Positions 31,059-42,178 of a DNA stretch of 64,000 nt are shown here, piece by piece. The notes beneath the pieces were generated by a model, which ran no database searches, had not been told where the DNA came from, and worked only from the letters and a program-made list of their open reading frames with translations. The stretch spans positions 328,589 to 392,588 of the forward strand of contig CAUYUJ010019259.1 in the NCBI GenBank assembly GCA_963575745.1, given 5' to 3'. How positions within the stretch are numbered: the stretch's first letter is position 1; each line of letters begins with the position of its first letter. The position numbers were made by a program, and so were the translations under genes. This stretch comes from Prorocentrum cordatum. Its lineage: Eukaryota > Sar > Dinophyceae > Prorocentrales > Prorocentraceae.

Positions 31059-31414
31059 TCTAGCAGGATCATGAACCGTGCCCGCGCCAAACTAAGTGGT
31101 TCCAACTTCCATCGCATCTGGATGGGCGGACCAAGTTTCCTCTTCCACGGGTGGGTCAGCACGGGTCCACGGGGCAGGAATCACCCCCCTGAGCCAAGAA
31201 CATTCACCATTGTCTGATTGCACATGGGCCCGAGGCACACGATGACCAGAGTTGGCATCAGCGGGTGAGGAATCACGCATGCATTCGCATGCCTAGTACC
31301 TGCGCAGCTGGATCCCAGCGCTCTGCTGGCATCTAGGGCAGACTGATGACCCTGAGTGCCCTGCTGCTTTCCTGCGTGCGGCGGGCCATGCCCCTCCGAT
31401 GGCAATGACCGGCA

Positions 31415-32905
31415 TCAGTTCGGCGAGTCTCCTGCCGCCGTGCGGAAGCTGCTCGAGCTGAAAGAGGAAACGCCGCGGGTTGAAGTTATCGGCCCCGTTG
31501 GCGGGGCCTGCGCCACAATGCATCTCTGAGGCCTTGCGCCGTTGCTGCATGGCCAAGATCCGACTGACATCTCGCAGCACGCCATCTGCTTGATCAGTGC
31601 CGCCGGGGCGATCATGAAACGCCCAGCCTTGCACCACTCCGACTGCGTCGGCTGGGATCTACCGTTCTGCTGGCATCTTCGGGCCCCAGTGGGTTTGCAG
31701 CAACGAGTGGGCATATGCAGCCATCGGGCCCCGAACGTGACGGGCTCGATGCTGAGCTGGGACCGTTTGATCTGGCCAACTATGGCCTGCCAAGTCCTGT
31801 GGATAGGAGCATGTAGGCGCGGCTCACCTATCCATGATTGAATCCACATCTGGAGTCGCCGCCGAGGCAAGCTGTAGCCTGCTCGCTCGACCTCCAGAAG
31901 GGTCTTGAAGCGCCTGGTGACTCCCGCGAACTTCTTTAACTTGGCATGCTGGCGCCTAGAGGAAACCGTCCGCTTGGTGCGAGTCGCCCTCGCTAGACGT
32001 CGTCCGCTCCCCAGGTCGATCCCGAGATATGCGGCCTGTTTGGCGACCTGCGCGACGATGCCCCTGCTGCGGAGCCTCTGAACATCCTCGCCGTGTCCAT
32101 GTCCGAGAATGTGCTGGTGCCCCTGGGCGCAAGCTCTAGAGAGTCGTCGTGGAGGGGGTCGCTGGCCGCCGCGCCGCCGTTGACGAGGGCTTCCTCCGCC
32201 GCGGCTGATGAATCGGCTGCTCCCCGTGAGAGGTCGTCTACCCAGAGCCGCTCCGAAAGTAGAGGGTGGGCAGTGGCGAGGGCTTCCATTACCCGATTCG
32301 TCATGCAGCGAGCGAACCTCGCGCCGCTCCGCAACCCCTGGGTAATGGAGCGGGTGGCTTGGAAGGCGTCCAAGGTAGCGTCGAACTGAGCAAGTGAACG
32401 TGGGCCCGTGGAGGCCCGGGGCTCAAGAAGAAGTGCGCGCGCTGGAACTACGTACGTCCGAGCCCCTTTGACGAGGATGGGCAACTCGATCATGCCATAG
32501 AAACTCTTGGCATCGCACAGGGCGTGGCCGCTTGTCATCTGGAGACGGGCGCGCAGCTCTTCGGCGAGGGTCCTTGGTAGGCTCCCGAAAAGCTGAGTTC
32601 CCCCCCCATGGCAGCGCCCCAAGAAGAACCATTATCTGATGGCCAGCCCCGAACAGGCTCTGCACGATGGGTTCACGTACCAAGGACCAGGCTCTGCACG
32701 TAAGACAGACCAGCCCTAGGATCCTGTCTCCTGAGCTCCTCTTCGGGAGCCAGCGACCGAGAACTGGCATCAGTTGCCGCGGCCATGTCACACAATCCTC
32801 GAACACCAGGAAGTGAGAAGCCAGAGAAGCAAGAGCGGCGTCAGGCAGGCGAATGAGATCCATAGGAGACAGGTGATCAAGCCCTTGTCCAGCTCTGGGC
32901 TTCAT
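31415..32905 (-). pseudogene. Reverse transcriptase of the decayed retroelement
   Basis: Blocks occur in three frames: GLDHLSPMDLIRLPDAAL (32905 frame), LMPVLGRWLPKRSSGDR and LTCRAWSLVREPIVQ, then ALCDAKSFYGMIELP (motif A), ITQGLRSGARFARCM (motif B) and LWVDDLSRG (motif C, here VDD). The thumb continues in the 31870-31415 frame. At least two frameshifts fall inside the domain, so it cannot be expressed as one protein. Confidence 0.7.
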
Positions 32906-33620
32906 CGCCCGTAGCGCCCTGCGAATATCAGAAAACGAACTAGGAGGAAAATGACATCATGCCTGGCGACCTCCCTGGTCTTTTTCAAGGTGGACTGCAT
33001 CTTCGCCATGCTCATTGGGTGTTGGGGGGTCCAAAGCTTGTGCCAGTTCCGAGCCTTGGCGTTTATGGCGCCGCGAGGATGATGCAAGACGCCGTCGGCC
33101 GTGTAGGCCTCGTCCGTGGAGAGCGGTTCCCCCTTGGATGCCTTGAACAAGGCGCCCGCCCCACCGTGCATAGTTATCCATTTCTTGAAATCTGCCAGCG
33201 GGGATCCCAGAGCTCTGGCCTGGGTGCGCTGCGTGGCGCGTGCCAGCTCGTCCTCACTGGCGACTAGGGTGCGTCCGAAAGCTGGTCAAGCTGGCTGAAA
33301 CGGCTCTCCCACGCGGACCAAGGGGTGTCGGTCTGGGTCTTGTCCACTGAAGTGGCGATTCTTGGTGGGGATTGGTTGAGCAGCTTGATGCCGCGCGCCG
33401 CGAGAGTTGCAACCGGGGGGGGGGGGGGGTCCATTCCCGCGCCTGGCGCGGCGACTCAGACGGTTGACAATGGTGTGTGCGCGGGCCCACCAACTGAAAA
33501 CCGCGTCCAAATACGGCATATCCCGACCGTGTTCGGACTGCTGCACCTGGCAAGCGATTAGTTGAGGGCCCTGCGGGCGAGATGGCGTCGGCCCATGGTC
33601 GAGCTGGTGGTGCATCTGGC
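32902..33620 (-). pseudogene. Linker upstream of RT in the decayed retroelement
   Basis: Protein-like pieces in alternating frames include DAVFSWWARAHTIVNRLSRR near 33530 and HKLWTPQHPMSMAKMQSTLK near 33030. The latter leads by a frameshift into the RT N-terminus. Such Trp/Arg-rich linkers usually separate endonuclease and RT. Confidence 0.4.
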
Positions 33621-33650
33621 AGGCCCTCTCGACCGTTGAAATCCATGCGC

Positions 33651-34588
33651 CGAACGCCCCGCTGACTGGAAGTACGTATCCTCTCCCGACGTGAAAGGCG
33701 GCTGACTGCCTAACTGGGGCCCGATCATCCGAGAGCGTGGTGGGTGCGAGCCCGAACGGCGCTGGAGCCGAGTGCCACGCGGCTGCGGGGGGATCGAAAG
33801 TGGGAGCAGCATCTGTCTTTTCGACTCGGGGCTCGGAGATGCGGGCCTCAGGGGCGTCTCGCTGGGGGTCGACATATCATCCTGTGACGTCTTCCTGGCA
33901 TCAGATCGGGGGCATTCACAGAACTCAGTGGGAGACCCCTGCAAACGGGAGGGGCATCCCCATTAGGGCCCAAGGGGGCAGAGGAGGGGGGGCGAGGGGC
34001 AGCGGTCTCAGCGAAATTTGGCCCATCGGCCCACGGGTCGCCATGAATCCAGGAGGCGCCCGCCCTGGAAATCCATTTCGGGGGTGGGGGGGTCGCTAGA
34101 ACTTACCTGACTGGAATTGCCTGTGCTGGCTGTAATAGAAGCTCCGCCATCCACCTTTCTGCCCTCACCCTCCTCCAGCAAGCGAGTCCCCGTGCAAGTC
34201 CCGCGCAAAAGAAGCATGCTTTTCTCGGGCCTCGGCCTGTCGGGTGGCGGGCTCAGCACGTGCGCGGGGGGCCTTCGAGCCAGGCGGGCTCTGGGCCTTG
34301 GGGCGCTGGATCTGGGAGAGACGGGTGGGGCGAAGGAGGGGTCGAGTGATGAGCTGGGCGCCCTGACCTCGCAGCTGGAGGGCTAGGGCTGAGCGGGGCT
34401 TCCACGGCGCATCTAGAATGGGGTGCAGGCCAAGCATATACGGGAGGGCCGCTTGCGAAGCGATGGGGTAGTCGATCAAAGAAGCGCCTGGTGATCCTAC
34501 ACCTGCGCGCTCAACTCGCGTCTTCAACCTGCCCCCCTTCCCCCCCCCCGATTTTGGACCCGCAACCACTCCTCTCGAGCTCGTGTGA
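33651..34588. other. Unassigned GC-rich sequence
   Basis: Open frames are present on both strands without motifs. If the element at 30-33.6 kb was once complete, its endonuclease should lie here, but none of its motifs was found. Confidence 0.3.
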
Positions 34589-34692
34589 GTGTGTGTGTGT
34601 GGGGGTGTGGGGGTGGGTGGGTGGGGTGGGGTGGGGCGGGGTGGGGTGGGGCGGGGTGGGGTGGGGTGGGGTGGGGTGGGGGGGGGGGGTAA
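34589..34692. repeat. (GGGGT)n minisatellite
   Basis: About twenty GGGGT/GGGGC pentamers after a GT run, ending in G10. Strong G-quadruplex potential on the plus strand. Confidence 0.85.
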
Positions 34693-35285
34693 CATCCCCC
34701 GAGGCGACCCGAGGCAACTGGAGAAGTTGGAGAAGGGCCCCCAGGCGAGAGAAGCGACGGAGGTTGTCGCCACCGGAACCACGCGAACAAATGCCATAAA
34801 AGGTGACAACGACAATGGCCAAGCCCTGGCGGTTGGGGAGGACGAGGGGGAAGCCGTCGGAAGAGGGAGAGCTGCCGGCACACAGAGATGAGAAGGCCTT
34901 CTCCCGACGAGATAAATGGTGCATCTGTCTGTGGTCGACGCTGAAGAAAATCTCCGCACCTTCGTTGGCGCGGTCGATGCCTGTGGCGGAGATTCTTTTC
35001 TTTCCCGAGTCACGTGCAGGATTAACGAACGAGCGAAACTTGCTGGCGCGAAAACGATTCTCACATTTGAGACTGCCTTTCCCAGCGTGGGATTCGCACC
35101 GCAAGAAGCATTGGAAAGTGCCAGACACTTCCATCTGCTGGATGTACTTCCAGCCCTTGATCCCGAGAGTGGCAATGTTTCTGAACAAATCTCGAACAAC
35201 CGAACTTTCCCCTCATGAAGGTTGGCCGTCTGGACTGGAGACAGAAGCGGACTGCAGCGCAGTCCTTGCAGCATTGGAAACTGAG
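34693..35285 (-). other. Weak coding-like region
   Basis: A minus frame with ATLGIKGWKYIQQMEVSG, TFQCFLRCESHAGKGS and AEIFFSVDHRQMHHLS looks moderately protein-like, but the plus frame is also open. No family is recognised and no start can be chosen. Confidence 0.2.
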
Positions 35286-36314
35286 TCACCCGCGCGACTC
35301 GCAGCTGGTGCTGCCGAAGATGCCGAAGGACCACTTCTCGATGTGGCTTGCGTCTGCCTGGCCGACGCCGTAGACCCCCGCGAACAAAGACGAGGGCGCG
35401 GAGGAGGCCGCTCGCCCGGTGTGGCCTCTGTCTGAGGCCCTGCTGTGTCGTTGCCGCGAGGCTGCGGCAGCGCCCGCCGCGGCGCCCGGGGAGCCTCCTC
35501 CCGCTAGCGCGGCTGCTGTTGTCGCAGCCTTCGCGGTCGTCGTGCTGCCTGCAACTTCGCCTGCCGAATGCGCTCGACCTCGGCCTGGATTGCCGCTTCG
35601 TCGGGCTGCTGTTGGTCCAGCCGTTGTCTTCTCTGGCGGCGCCTCCGCTGGCTGCGGGGTCGCCGTCGTCCTGGCTGGAGTCGCTGGGGCCCCCCCTTCA
35701 TGCGATCCTGCTTCGCTTTTGCGCTTCTTGGCCATGCGAGCGCGGATGCTGGACTGCATCTCGAGCATTCTCGCCCGCCAAGCTGCGACTTCGCTGCTGC
35801 GGACCGTCATCATCTTCATGGTATCGAGGAGCTCGGCCTGGGGTCGCTCGGTCTCGGCCTTCTCCGTCTCGTCGCACTCGAAGAGGCCCGTGCCCGTGCC
35901 CCAGGAAACCGCGAACAGCTAGCTGGGGTCGTCCTCCTTCTTGGGCGGTTGGACGGGGCCGGCCGTGAGCCCCATCTCTGCTGCCAGGGCCTTGGCTGCC
36001 ACCCGCTCGCCGAGCTCCGCAGCCGCGAAACGGCGGGCGGTCTCCCGTTCCCGCTCTCCTGCCCGCGTCAGCTGCTCGCGGCGCCGAGCGACCTGGGCCA
36101 TCGCCTGGCCATGCTTGGCGTTGGCGTCCCGCCGCGCGCCCTCTGCGCGCCGAGCCGCCTCCGCGGGGGAGACCTGCTCGGCCTGCGCAGCCGCTTGCTG
36201 CTGCTGCTGCTGCAGCGCTGCCGCAAGGGTGGCGCGGAGCACTGGACCCTGCGCGCCCTGGATCGCCTGGCCGAGGACCTGCGCCTGCGACTCGGCGGCC
36301 TTCCGCGGGGGCAT
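35286..36314 (-). pseudogene. Gln/Ala-rich coiled-coil frame with one in-frame TAG
   Basis: From the ATG at 36314 a single frame of 342 codons is broken only by TAG at 35919. It holds a poly-Gln tract (ALQQQQQQAAAQAEQ), a long charged helix (RRREQLTRAGERERETARRF), and after the stop MKMMTVRSSEVAAWRARM and AKKRKSEAGSHEGG. Upstream, in another frame, TCKAYHRHEW at about 36500 could be a damaged zinc motif. The zinc motif-coil layout resembles ORF1 of the elements at 21 and 43.5 kb, so ORF1 of a retroelement is the favoured reading. A host gene cannot be excluded. Confidence 0.4.
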
Positions 36315-36654
36315 CGCTAGGAGCAACTGATTGGTGCCGCCGCCGCCGCCGCCCTGGGGAGCCCCCGAGCGCGCGCCCGCGCCGCCTCCACCCTTGGGCT
36401 TGTGCAGCTTGACCTGGCGATTGCTCGAGCAAGTCCTTCCACTCGTGCCGATGGTAGGCCTTGCATGTGCTCCAGGCTCTTTCCCCGCTGCCACCCTTGG
36501 TGGCCATCCCGTAGCTTAAAGGCATTGCCCATATTCGCCGCGAGGGGCGCCTTTGCAATAGAGCGAAGGTGGCCTCGCGCCCCCCAAGCACCCATTGAAA
36601 GGTTCTGGGCACTCGGACGGACGCAAAATGCGCTCGGACCGAGATTGCTTGAGA

Positions 36655-36740
36655 CGAGGAGTAGTAGTAGGAGGAGGAGGGGGTGGAGGAGGAGGAGGAG
36701 GAGGAGGAAAAGGAGGAGGAGGCCGAGGAGGAGGAGGGGT
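36655..36740. repeat. (GGA)n microsatellite
   Basis: Short GTA/GGA array just upstream (minus sense) of the coiled-coil frame. Confidence 0.85.
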
Positions 36741-37702
36741 AGGCGAGGACTGGCGGGGAGCAGGGCGGCTGCGAGAGAGCCAGGGGAGGGCCGGGGTGCT
36801 GCGGAGGTCTACCTGCCTCAGCACGCGCAGACGCCCACGGAGCTGGCCAGGGTGGCGCTCGGTCGCTGGCTGCGCTGGCGCCGCGAGGATCTGGGCGCGC
36901 GCGCGCGCCCGCGCGCGTCCGTTTGCGCCTTGCCCGCTCGCGTTTCGGCTGACGCGCGCACCGTCTTGACGTGCCTCCGGGCGCGATGGCCGAGCTGGCC
37001 GTCGTGCCCAGATTCGGCGTGCGTCTCGGGATCGGGGCGTGGATTGTGTGTCTCTGGGGCGGAGGAAGCAGCTGGGAGTGGTCAGCCGAGCTCCTTAACG
37101 GTGTGTCTGACCTGCTGGCCAGGAGTTTAGCCGAGAACGCTGCCAGGGCGAGACTCCGTGTCCCCAGCGTCGGAGGAGAGAAATGACGACACCACCACTA
37201 CCACCAAGGATGATGACACGTCCAACGAGAATCCTCGCCCTGGCTTAATCTAGCTTTACCCGGCTCAGTCCTGTTTGCCCTGGCTCACTCCCGCTGAATC
37301 CGCGGCCTACTCCTGTGTGGTCGCCCCCCAATTGGACTCGATTCTCTTGAGTCCTTCCGACGACGACCTCCCAGTAGTTTCCTCCTAACAGGAAGACTGG
37401 GGACGAAGATTGACAGCAGTTCCTTTGCATTCTGGGCAGGATTTGCTGCTGGTGCCGGCGCGGGCCTTGCTCGTTTGAAGCAGTTCTCAGAAGGCCGCCT
37501 GCCCAACCATCAGCGATTGCTGTCGTTCTTGGACAGCATATGTTGTTGGGCATCGTGCGCATGTATCCGTACCCACTTCGGGCGTCCGACCTGTTGTTAG
37601 CGCCTTCCTCCGACGGGCCCACTCCGGTTGCCTTGGGACCGCCCGTGCCGAGACCGCCCGTGGCCTTGGGACCGCCCGTCCCGGGGCGCTCCTCGACGCC
37701 AA
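36741..37702. other. Unassigned sequence
   Basis: A (GC)n-like run lies at 36895-36920. CCGTGCCGAGACCGCCCGTGGCCTTGGGACC-type short tandem words (two to three copies) lie at 37620-37690. No gene is recognised. Confidence 0.35.
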
Positions 37703-37845
37703 GTCGGGCCTGTCCTTCTGCAGGAGGAGTATTCAAACACAGCAACAAATAGTCTGGGGACAATGTTTCAAGTATTTTTTGACCATTTTGGAATATTTGT
37801 TCGATTTTTTCGCCGCAAATCCGCCTGTAGGGGGACATGCCCGAC
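37703..37845. mobile_element. Diverged copy of the GTCGGGC foldback element
   Basis: The left end GTCGGGCCTGTCC and right end GGGGGACATGCCCGAC are inverted, and AT-rich arms with ATTCAAACA and AATATTTG lie inside. The ends match the element at 14040-14206, and the AT-rich interior has diverged. Confidence 0.55.
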
Positions 37846-38884
37846 CTCAGGGTAGCCAAGCATCCACCGCTGCTTCTCCCCCCGAAGGGCCCAGAATCTC
37901 CCAGGCAAGGGGACGGTTGTGATTTTTCTGGATCGGGCACCCTCGTTAATGAGGCTTCAGTTGACCGCCGACGTCCTTCGAATTTTATGTTCCCCGCTGG
38001 TTTGGGTTGTATTCGCTTGGGGTTGTGGATGTTGTCTTGAAACCGCCCCATCGGTAAAGCATGCTGTTTGTTCGTGTCGTGCGTGCTTCGCGAGCGAAGC
38101 TGTTCGCGGGTTCCAGATGTCGTTCGGGTGGATGGCTGCAAGAAGTCCTCCTGCCACTTCCGGAAATTTCCCTCCGAATGTGGTTCTATGATGCCCCGAT
38201 GGTCTCCCGATTGATTTCCGATTATGCCTCGAAGTTGTTTGCAATGGCATCCCCGAAGGTTTTCGGACGTTGTGTCGATTGATTTGCGATGGTGTCCCGA
38301 TGTTGTTTCTCCCGATCCCCGATCTGTGGCGGTGGATGCTTGGTACGTCATGCAATACTCAGCGTGTCAGTATCAGTAGCAGTACAAGTTGTAGTTGTGC
38401 ACATGCTGGTGACAGCAAGATGCAACACCACTATGTCATGAACATGGGTGAACGAATAGTAATGAGATACGACTTCAGTGATAGGAGTCGGATGCGTGTT
38501 CACAGATACGAGCTCGTTGGAGGACACGTGGACTTTATGCATGCTCCAGCCCCTCGTCCCCCAATCTGCTCATCGTCTGCAGGCTGGTGTGCTGGAGGCA
38601 CTCGCGCGTTGCAGAGCACGTGAGCTGGCCCTGGCGCGCAGGACCGAGGCAGTCGTCGTGGCAGCTGTGTCTCCTGCGGCAGCGGTGGTGTTGCAGGTGC
38701 TGGCAGCACGCTTGCTGTTTGTTTGGGGGCCGCACCCTGCCCGTGCGCCCGGGCAACGCTCCCCCACGGTTTCCAGAGCGGCCCTGCGTGTGGCGACCCG
38801 TCGGGAACCGCGCGGGCGAGTGCCACGTCTCCAGCAGCGGCGAGTCGTCCCGGCTCTCCTACAGCCCCACCAAGCAGGGTTCCG
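37846..38884. other. Unassigned sequence
   Basis: GATTGATTTCCGATTATGCC-like words repeat loosely at 38200-38330. No gene is supported. Confidence 0.35.
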
Positions 38885-39075
38885 AGAAGCTTTTTGTGGT
38901 TCCCACGAAGTGTTCTTAGAACATTTCTGGCTGGGACTGTTTTGTCTTAGCACAGCGGGCTCATGTTCTGAGAACACTGTTTTTGTTCTTAGACCAGCTT
39001 GTGGGCTCTAAGAAGAAATCGTGGTTTGACTATAGGAATGCCGGGACGGTTGCTCCCTGTTCAAACGTTAGAGCC
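38885..39075. repeat. Dispersed repeat B, copy 2
   Basis: Contains GTTCTTAGAACATTTCTGGC, GTTCTGAGAACACTG, GGCTCTAAGAA and CTATAGGAATGCCGGGACGG in the same order as 8000-8190. Confidence 0.6.
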
Positions 39076-39639
39076 TTGGTCATTCGAGTCGTCCCATGTT
39101 TTGTTTGTGCCTGCAGGGCCGAGACGTTACAACGCGCTAAATGTCAGAGCTAGAACGTAAACCGGTGTCCTTCCCCAGACTGCAGTCGGCCATATCATGG
39201 AGAAGCTCGCTGCTCACAGGAGGTGGAGGACGAGGCGGGGTAGAGGGGGCGAGCGGTAGAGAGCGCGAGGTTAGGGCAGGCGCAGACCTTGCAGTAGCTC
39301 CTGGGGCATCTTTGCGACCTCTTGGATCGTCCGTGGCGCCTCTTGGGGCCCTCCGAGGGTTTCACAGGCGCCCCCCAGGGGCCTCCAGCTGCATTTTTGT
39401 CGGGGTTCCTGGCCACTCCCAAGCGTGCCGCGGGCGAACAGCTCAGGAGCCCGTGCGGCTCTCACCGTACCTGTTGCGAACAGCACGTCCAGATTCGCCA
39501 ATTTCTTGCAAGTTCACACTCATTGTGGATCGTCCGGGTCTTTCTTTTGGGAGGCCGGCGGGCGGCAACGATCACGCACGTCCCTTAGCTGTTTTGGCCC
39601 AAGTTTTTTGACATTTGTGTTTGGACGGGTGCTGTGTCC
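39076..39639. other. Upstream region of the ATP-grasp gene
   Basis: No TATA-like or other promoter element is evident. Short TTGGGGCCCTCC-type words lie at 39300-39400. Dinoflagellate promoters are poorly defined, so none is called. Confidence 0.35.
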
Positions 39640-39641
39640 AG
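39640..39641 (+). promoter_or_regulatory. Candidate spliced-leader trans-splice acceptor
   Basis: The AG in GCTGTGTCCAG|GGACTTC lies 45 nt before the ATG of the ATP-grasp gene and follows a T-rich stretch (AAGTTTTTTGACATTTGTGT). It is a reasonable acceptor, but only an mRNA 5' end would prove it. Confidence 0.4.
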
Positions 39642-39685
39642 GGACTTCGATCTCGAGATCACTCTGTTTGTGTTGGCTCCGAGCC

Positions 39686-41491
39686 ATGTCAACCTCTACC
39701 CGTGTGGGTTTCATCATTGGCAAAGAGTTCGATTACGTCAACACCGACGACTCCCCTGTAGACACAGCCTTCTTGAGTGATCTCCCCCCCGCGCTTCGCA
39801 CTCGACCCGCCCCTCGATTCACTTGGCCCGGCATGTCTGCCCCTGCCGAAGACCAGATCTCGGCCGACATGGCGATTGCCTGGTATGTGCACAAGCATTA
39901 TCCGGACATCACGGTCGACTTCATTTTGCCCAATGATATCACATTGAATCGATTGCAATCAAATGTCTGCAATTTCATCGTCGGGTACGACATTCTCGAC
40001 GCCATGTGTGAGGGAGCAGTGAAACTGGCAGTCGTCACGGACGCATTCAAGATGTGTGGCAATATCATGCCCTCATGGGAGGTGCAGGAGTCGAATCATC
40101 AAAACTCGACGTAGCCATAACATTGCTGGAATTCTGCGCGGACTTATTGTATCGGCGCTGGACCCCCCCCCCTGGCGTTTCGGCGCCGCCGTGGGTCCTG
40201 CGCCGATCCGCACAGCCCGCGCGGACCTCCGACAGGCAATGTTCTGAGGCTCCTGGGTTCGGGAGTAATGGGACTGCAAGGGCGTGGCTGAAGAGCCAGG
40301 CCGGTTTCTGTTGGCAGCGGGATTTTCGCGGTCCTGGTTCCTTAGACAGCTTGTCTGTACGGGTCGTATAGACGTGCGAGTGTAGACTTATGTTTGTACA
40401 GGTATATGCATATGTATATGTATATGTACGTGTACAAGTTTATGGTTATGCATATATATATATGTATAAATATATATGTATATGTACATTCTTGCTTCTT
40501 GCTGCTCTGAGGAGGCAATATACATGAAGTCCAGGTACATGAGGGCGGCAGCGCGACTGGGCGTGCCCATGGCTCCTACGATCTTCGCCGTCAGGGGCCA
40601 ACGCGAGCCGCTGTCACTGCTGCACGAGGTCAAAGCCAGGGGCTGGCAGCAGTTTGTCACGAAGCAGTCCTACGGCTTCGGGTCGGCGGGCTTCCAGAAG
40701 TTTTCGGTGGAGGATAGAAGGTTGACAGAACCCCCACCCTGCAAAGTCGATCAGCGAATTGCACTCGTTTCGGTTCTCGAGATGGCGTTGCGTCCGCATT
40801 TATGTGGGCCTGCGCCTGCTTGGTCTGGCCCCGGATCGTTTTCACTAAAGGGGGTTCTGTTCACCCTTGACAGGAATGCGATGAGAATCCTGGGATCTTG
40901 GAGAAGTACTTCGACGTCCATGCAGAATGCCCAGAGTATGTGGTACAGGAGTTCGTCGAGGGGTTCTGCAGGAACTGGGAGGTTCGGTGCTTCTGGTTCA
41001 ACGGTGAGTTCAAGTATGCCGTTGCTAACAGGGCTGCAGTTTCGTGCGCTGAAGGTGAGAAGGTTGGTGTCATCGGAGAGGACGAGATCCCGCCTGAAGC
41101 GTTGGAGGAGGCTAAGCGGATTGGCAAACAGGCTTTGGATGCACTGCCACAATTGACGACGCCCGCTGGCCAGCCCATTGGGATGACGCTCATCCGCACT
41201 GACATCGGTTGTGCCGACTCCAAGATCCATGACAAAGACACGCATTGGGACCCGGATGCGAAAACCTATTTTTTGAATGAGATTGAATACGGTGGCACTA
41301 CGTATTTCCCACGTGTGCTGACGTTTGATGCAATTCCGATGTGGGCCGATATGTATGCATCGAAGGCATTCGAGATCCAGGAGAAGATGGCGGTCTTCAG
41401 CAAGGCCACCATCGACAGTCTCCAAACAACAGCAGACATTACCAACGACTCGGACTCCTACGCCTCAGCTTCTTCGGTGACCACAGAGTGA
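39686..41491 (+). CDS. ATP-grasp-fold protein, three exons
   Basis: Exons are 39686-40081, 40512-40706 and 40874-41491, giving 402 residues. Introns are GTGCAG...CTGAG (430 bp) and GTGGAG...GACAG (167 bp), both phase 0. The second exon could also start at 40515. Joined, the protein has a pre-ATP-grasp region (RVGFIIGKEFDYV, DITVDFILPNDI, FIVGYDILDAMCEG) and then ATP-grasp signatures: YMRAAARLGVPMAPT, FVTKQSYGFGSAGFQKFS (nucleotide-binding Lys), YVVQEFVEGF (hinge), EVRCFWFNGEFKYAVAN, LIRTDIGC (R-x-D) and YFLNEIEYGG (metal-binding N-E). Such enzymes join a carboxylate to an amine or thiol via an acyl phosphate; the substrate cannot be told. The tail is Ser/Thr-rich. No signal peptide is seen. 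Intron 1 carries an AT-rich TATATG tract near 40400-40490. The gene shows no damage. Confidence 0.75.
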
Positions 41492-42156
41492 ATACAGCCG
41501 ATGCGTGGACTGTGTACCCTCGTGCCATGGCACGTCCGCAGGGTGCGTAGATCGTGGCGTGCAGTCACGCTGCGGCTACGTACTCGTCCAACGCTTCATC
41601 GTAGTTTGCAATTGTTCGCCACACCGTCCCCTGCAGGCACGTTACGGCTTCTCGTCCAACGTTTCATTGTGATTCGCGATGGGCTGTCGCACCGGTAATG
41701 CACAGAGTGCTTCGCGATCCAACCGACCAGTAGCATTGGCGGAACAGCGTTGCCGAGTCAGAGGCTGACACGGAATCAGCCAGTCGCCTTTAACGTGCCC
41801 GTGTTGTGAGCGTGTGCTCCTGGTTAGAACCATCAGTTTTCGCGGCCGCGACTTTTTTGTGGACATGGATCCTCGTCCGTGTCGGTTTTTGGCCGCATGA
41901 TCAGGCCCATCATTTTCCGTTCATCCAGCCGACTGTTGACCATTCTGCGCGTTGTGTAGTGTATACCTGACGCAGTGTAAATACCTGACCGCTTGCTTGC
42001 TGATATCAGTTACTGCATGCTACAGGCGGTGCATTCAAATTGTTTCCGACCGTCGTGGCATGTGCGTGTTCGCGACGTGGGGATTCAAATGTGCAGTCCT
42101 CGTCGCAGGTACGTTCAGTTCTAGATCTCCATCCGTCAACATCTCCGTTGTTTCAA
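41492..42156. repeat. 3' flank of the ATP-grasp gene with a tandem pair
   Basis: Two diverged units (41567-41627 and 41638-41693) share CTCGTCCAACG, TTCATYGTRRTTYGC and TCGCCACACC/TCGCACC words. They may lie in the 3' untranslated region. The rest, to 42156, is unassigned. Confidence 0.4.
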
Positions 42157-42178
42157 TCCGTAGCCATTCGGGCTCAAG
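42157..42178 (+). other. Relict dinoflagellate spliced leader
   Basis: Twenty of 22 positions match the spliced leader (CCGTAGCCATTCGGGCTCAA; CG replaces TT). It has no adjacent microsatellite and no recognisable coding sequence downstream, so it marks a retroposed transcript whose body has decayed or is non-coding. Confidence 0.65.

Larger units (their letters stand above)
29990..33650 (-). mobile_element. Decayed non-LTR retroelement (RT, RNase H)
   Basis: Minus-strand fragments in correct order but several frames show a linker before RT (about 33560), RT (about 32905-31415), RNase H (31058-30477) and a Cys motif tail (30457-29990). Frameshifts separate nearly every block. A (GGA)n array abuts the 3' end, as in the element at 16-22 kb. 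The endonuclease and ORF1 are not seen in order upstream, although a Gln/Ala-rich frame at 36.3-35.3 kb on the same strand could be its ORF1. Confidence 0.7.

Noticed and set aside
34589-34692. GGGGT units as an internal telomere tract
   Set aside because: Dinoflagellate telomeres are of the TTTAGGG type; this is a local pentamer array.
36636-36660. Leader-like CTCAAG next to a (TCC)n tract upstream of the coiled-coil frame
   Set aside because: Only about half of the 22 positions match, no better than expected by searching many positions.
37245-38351. 368-residue minus-strand frame
   Set aside because: Low-complexity Gly/Pro/Arg and Ser/His-rich, crosses a foldback element, and has no recognisable motif.
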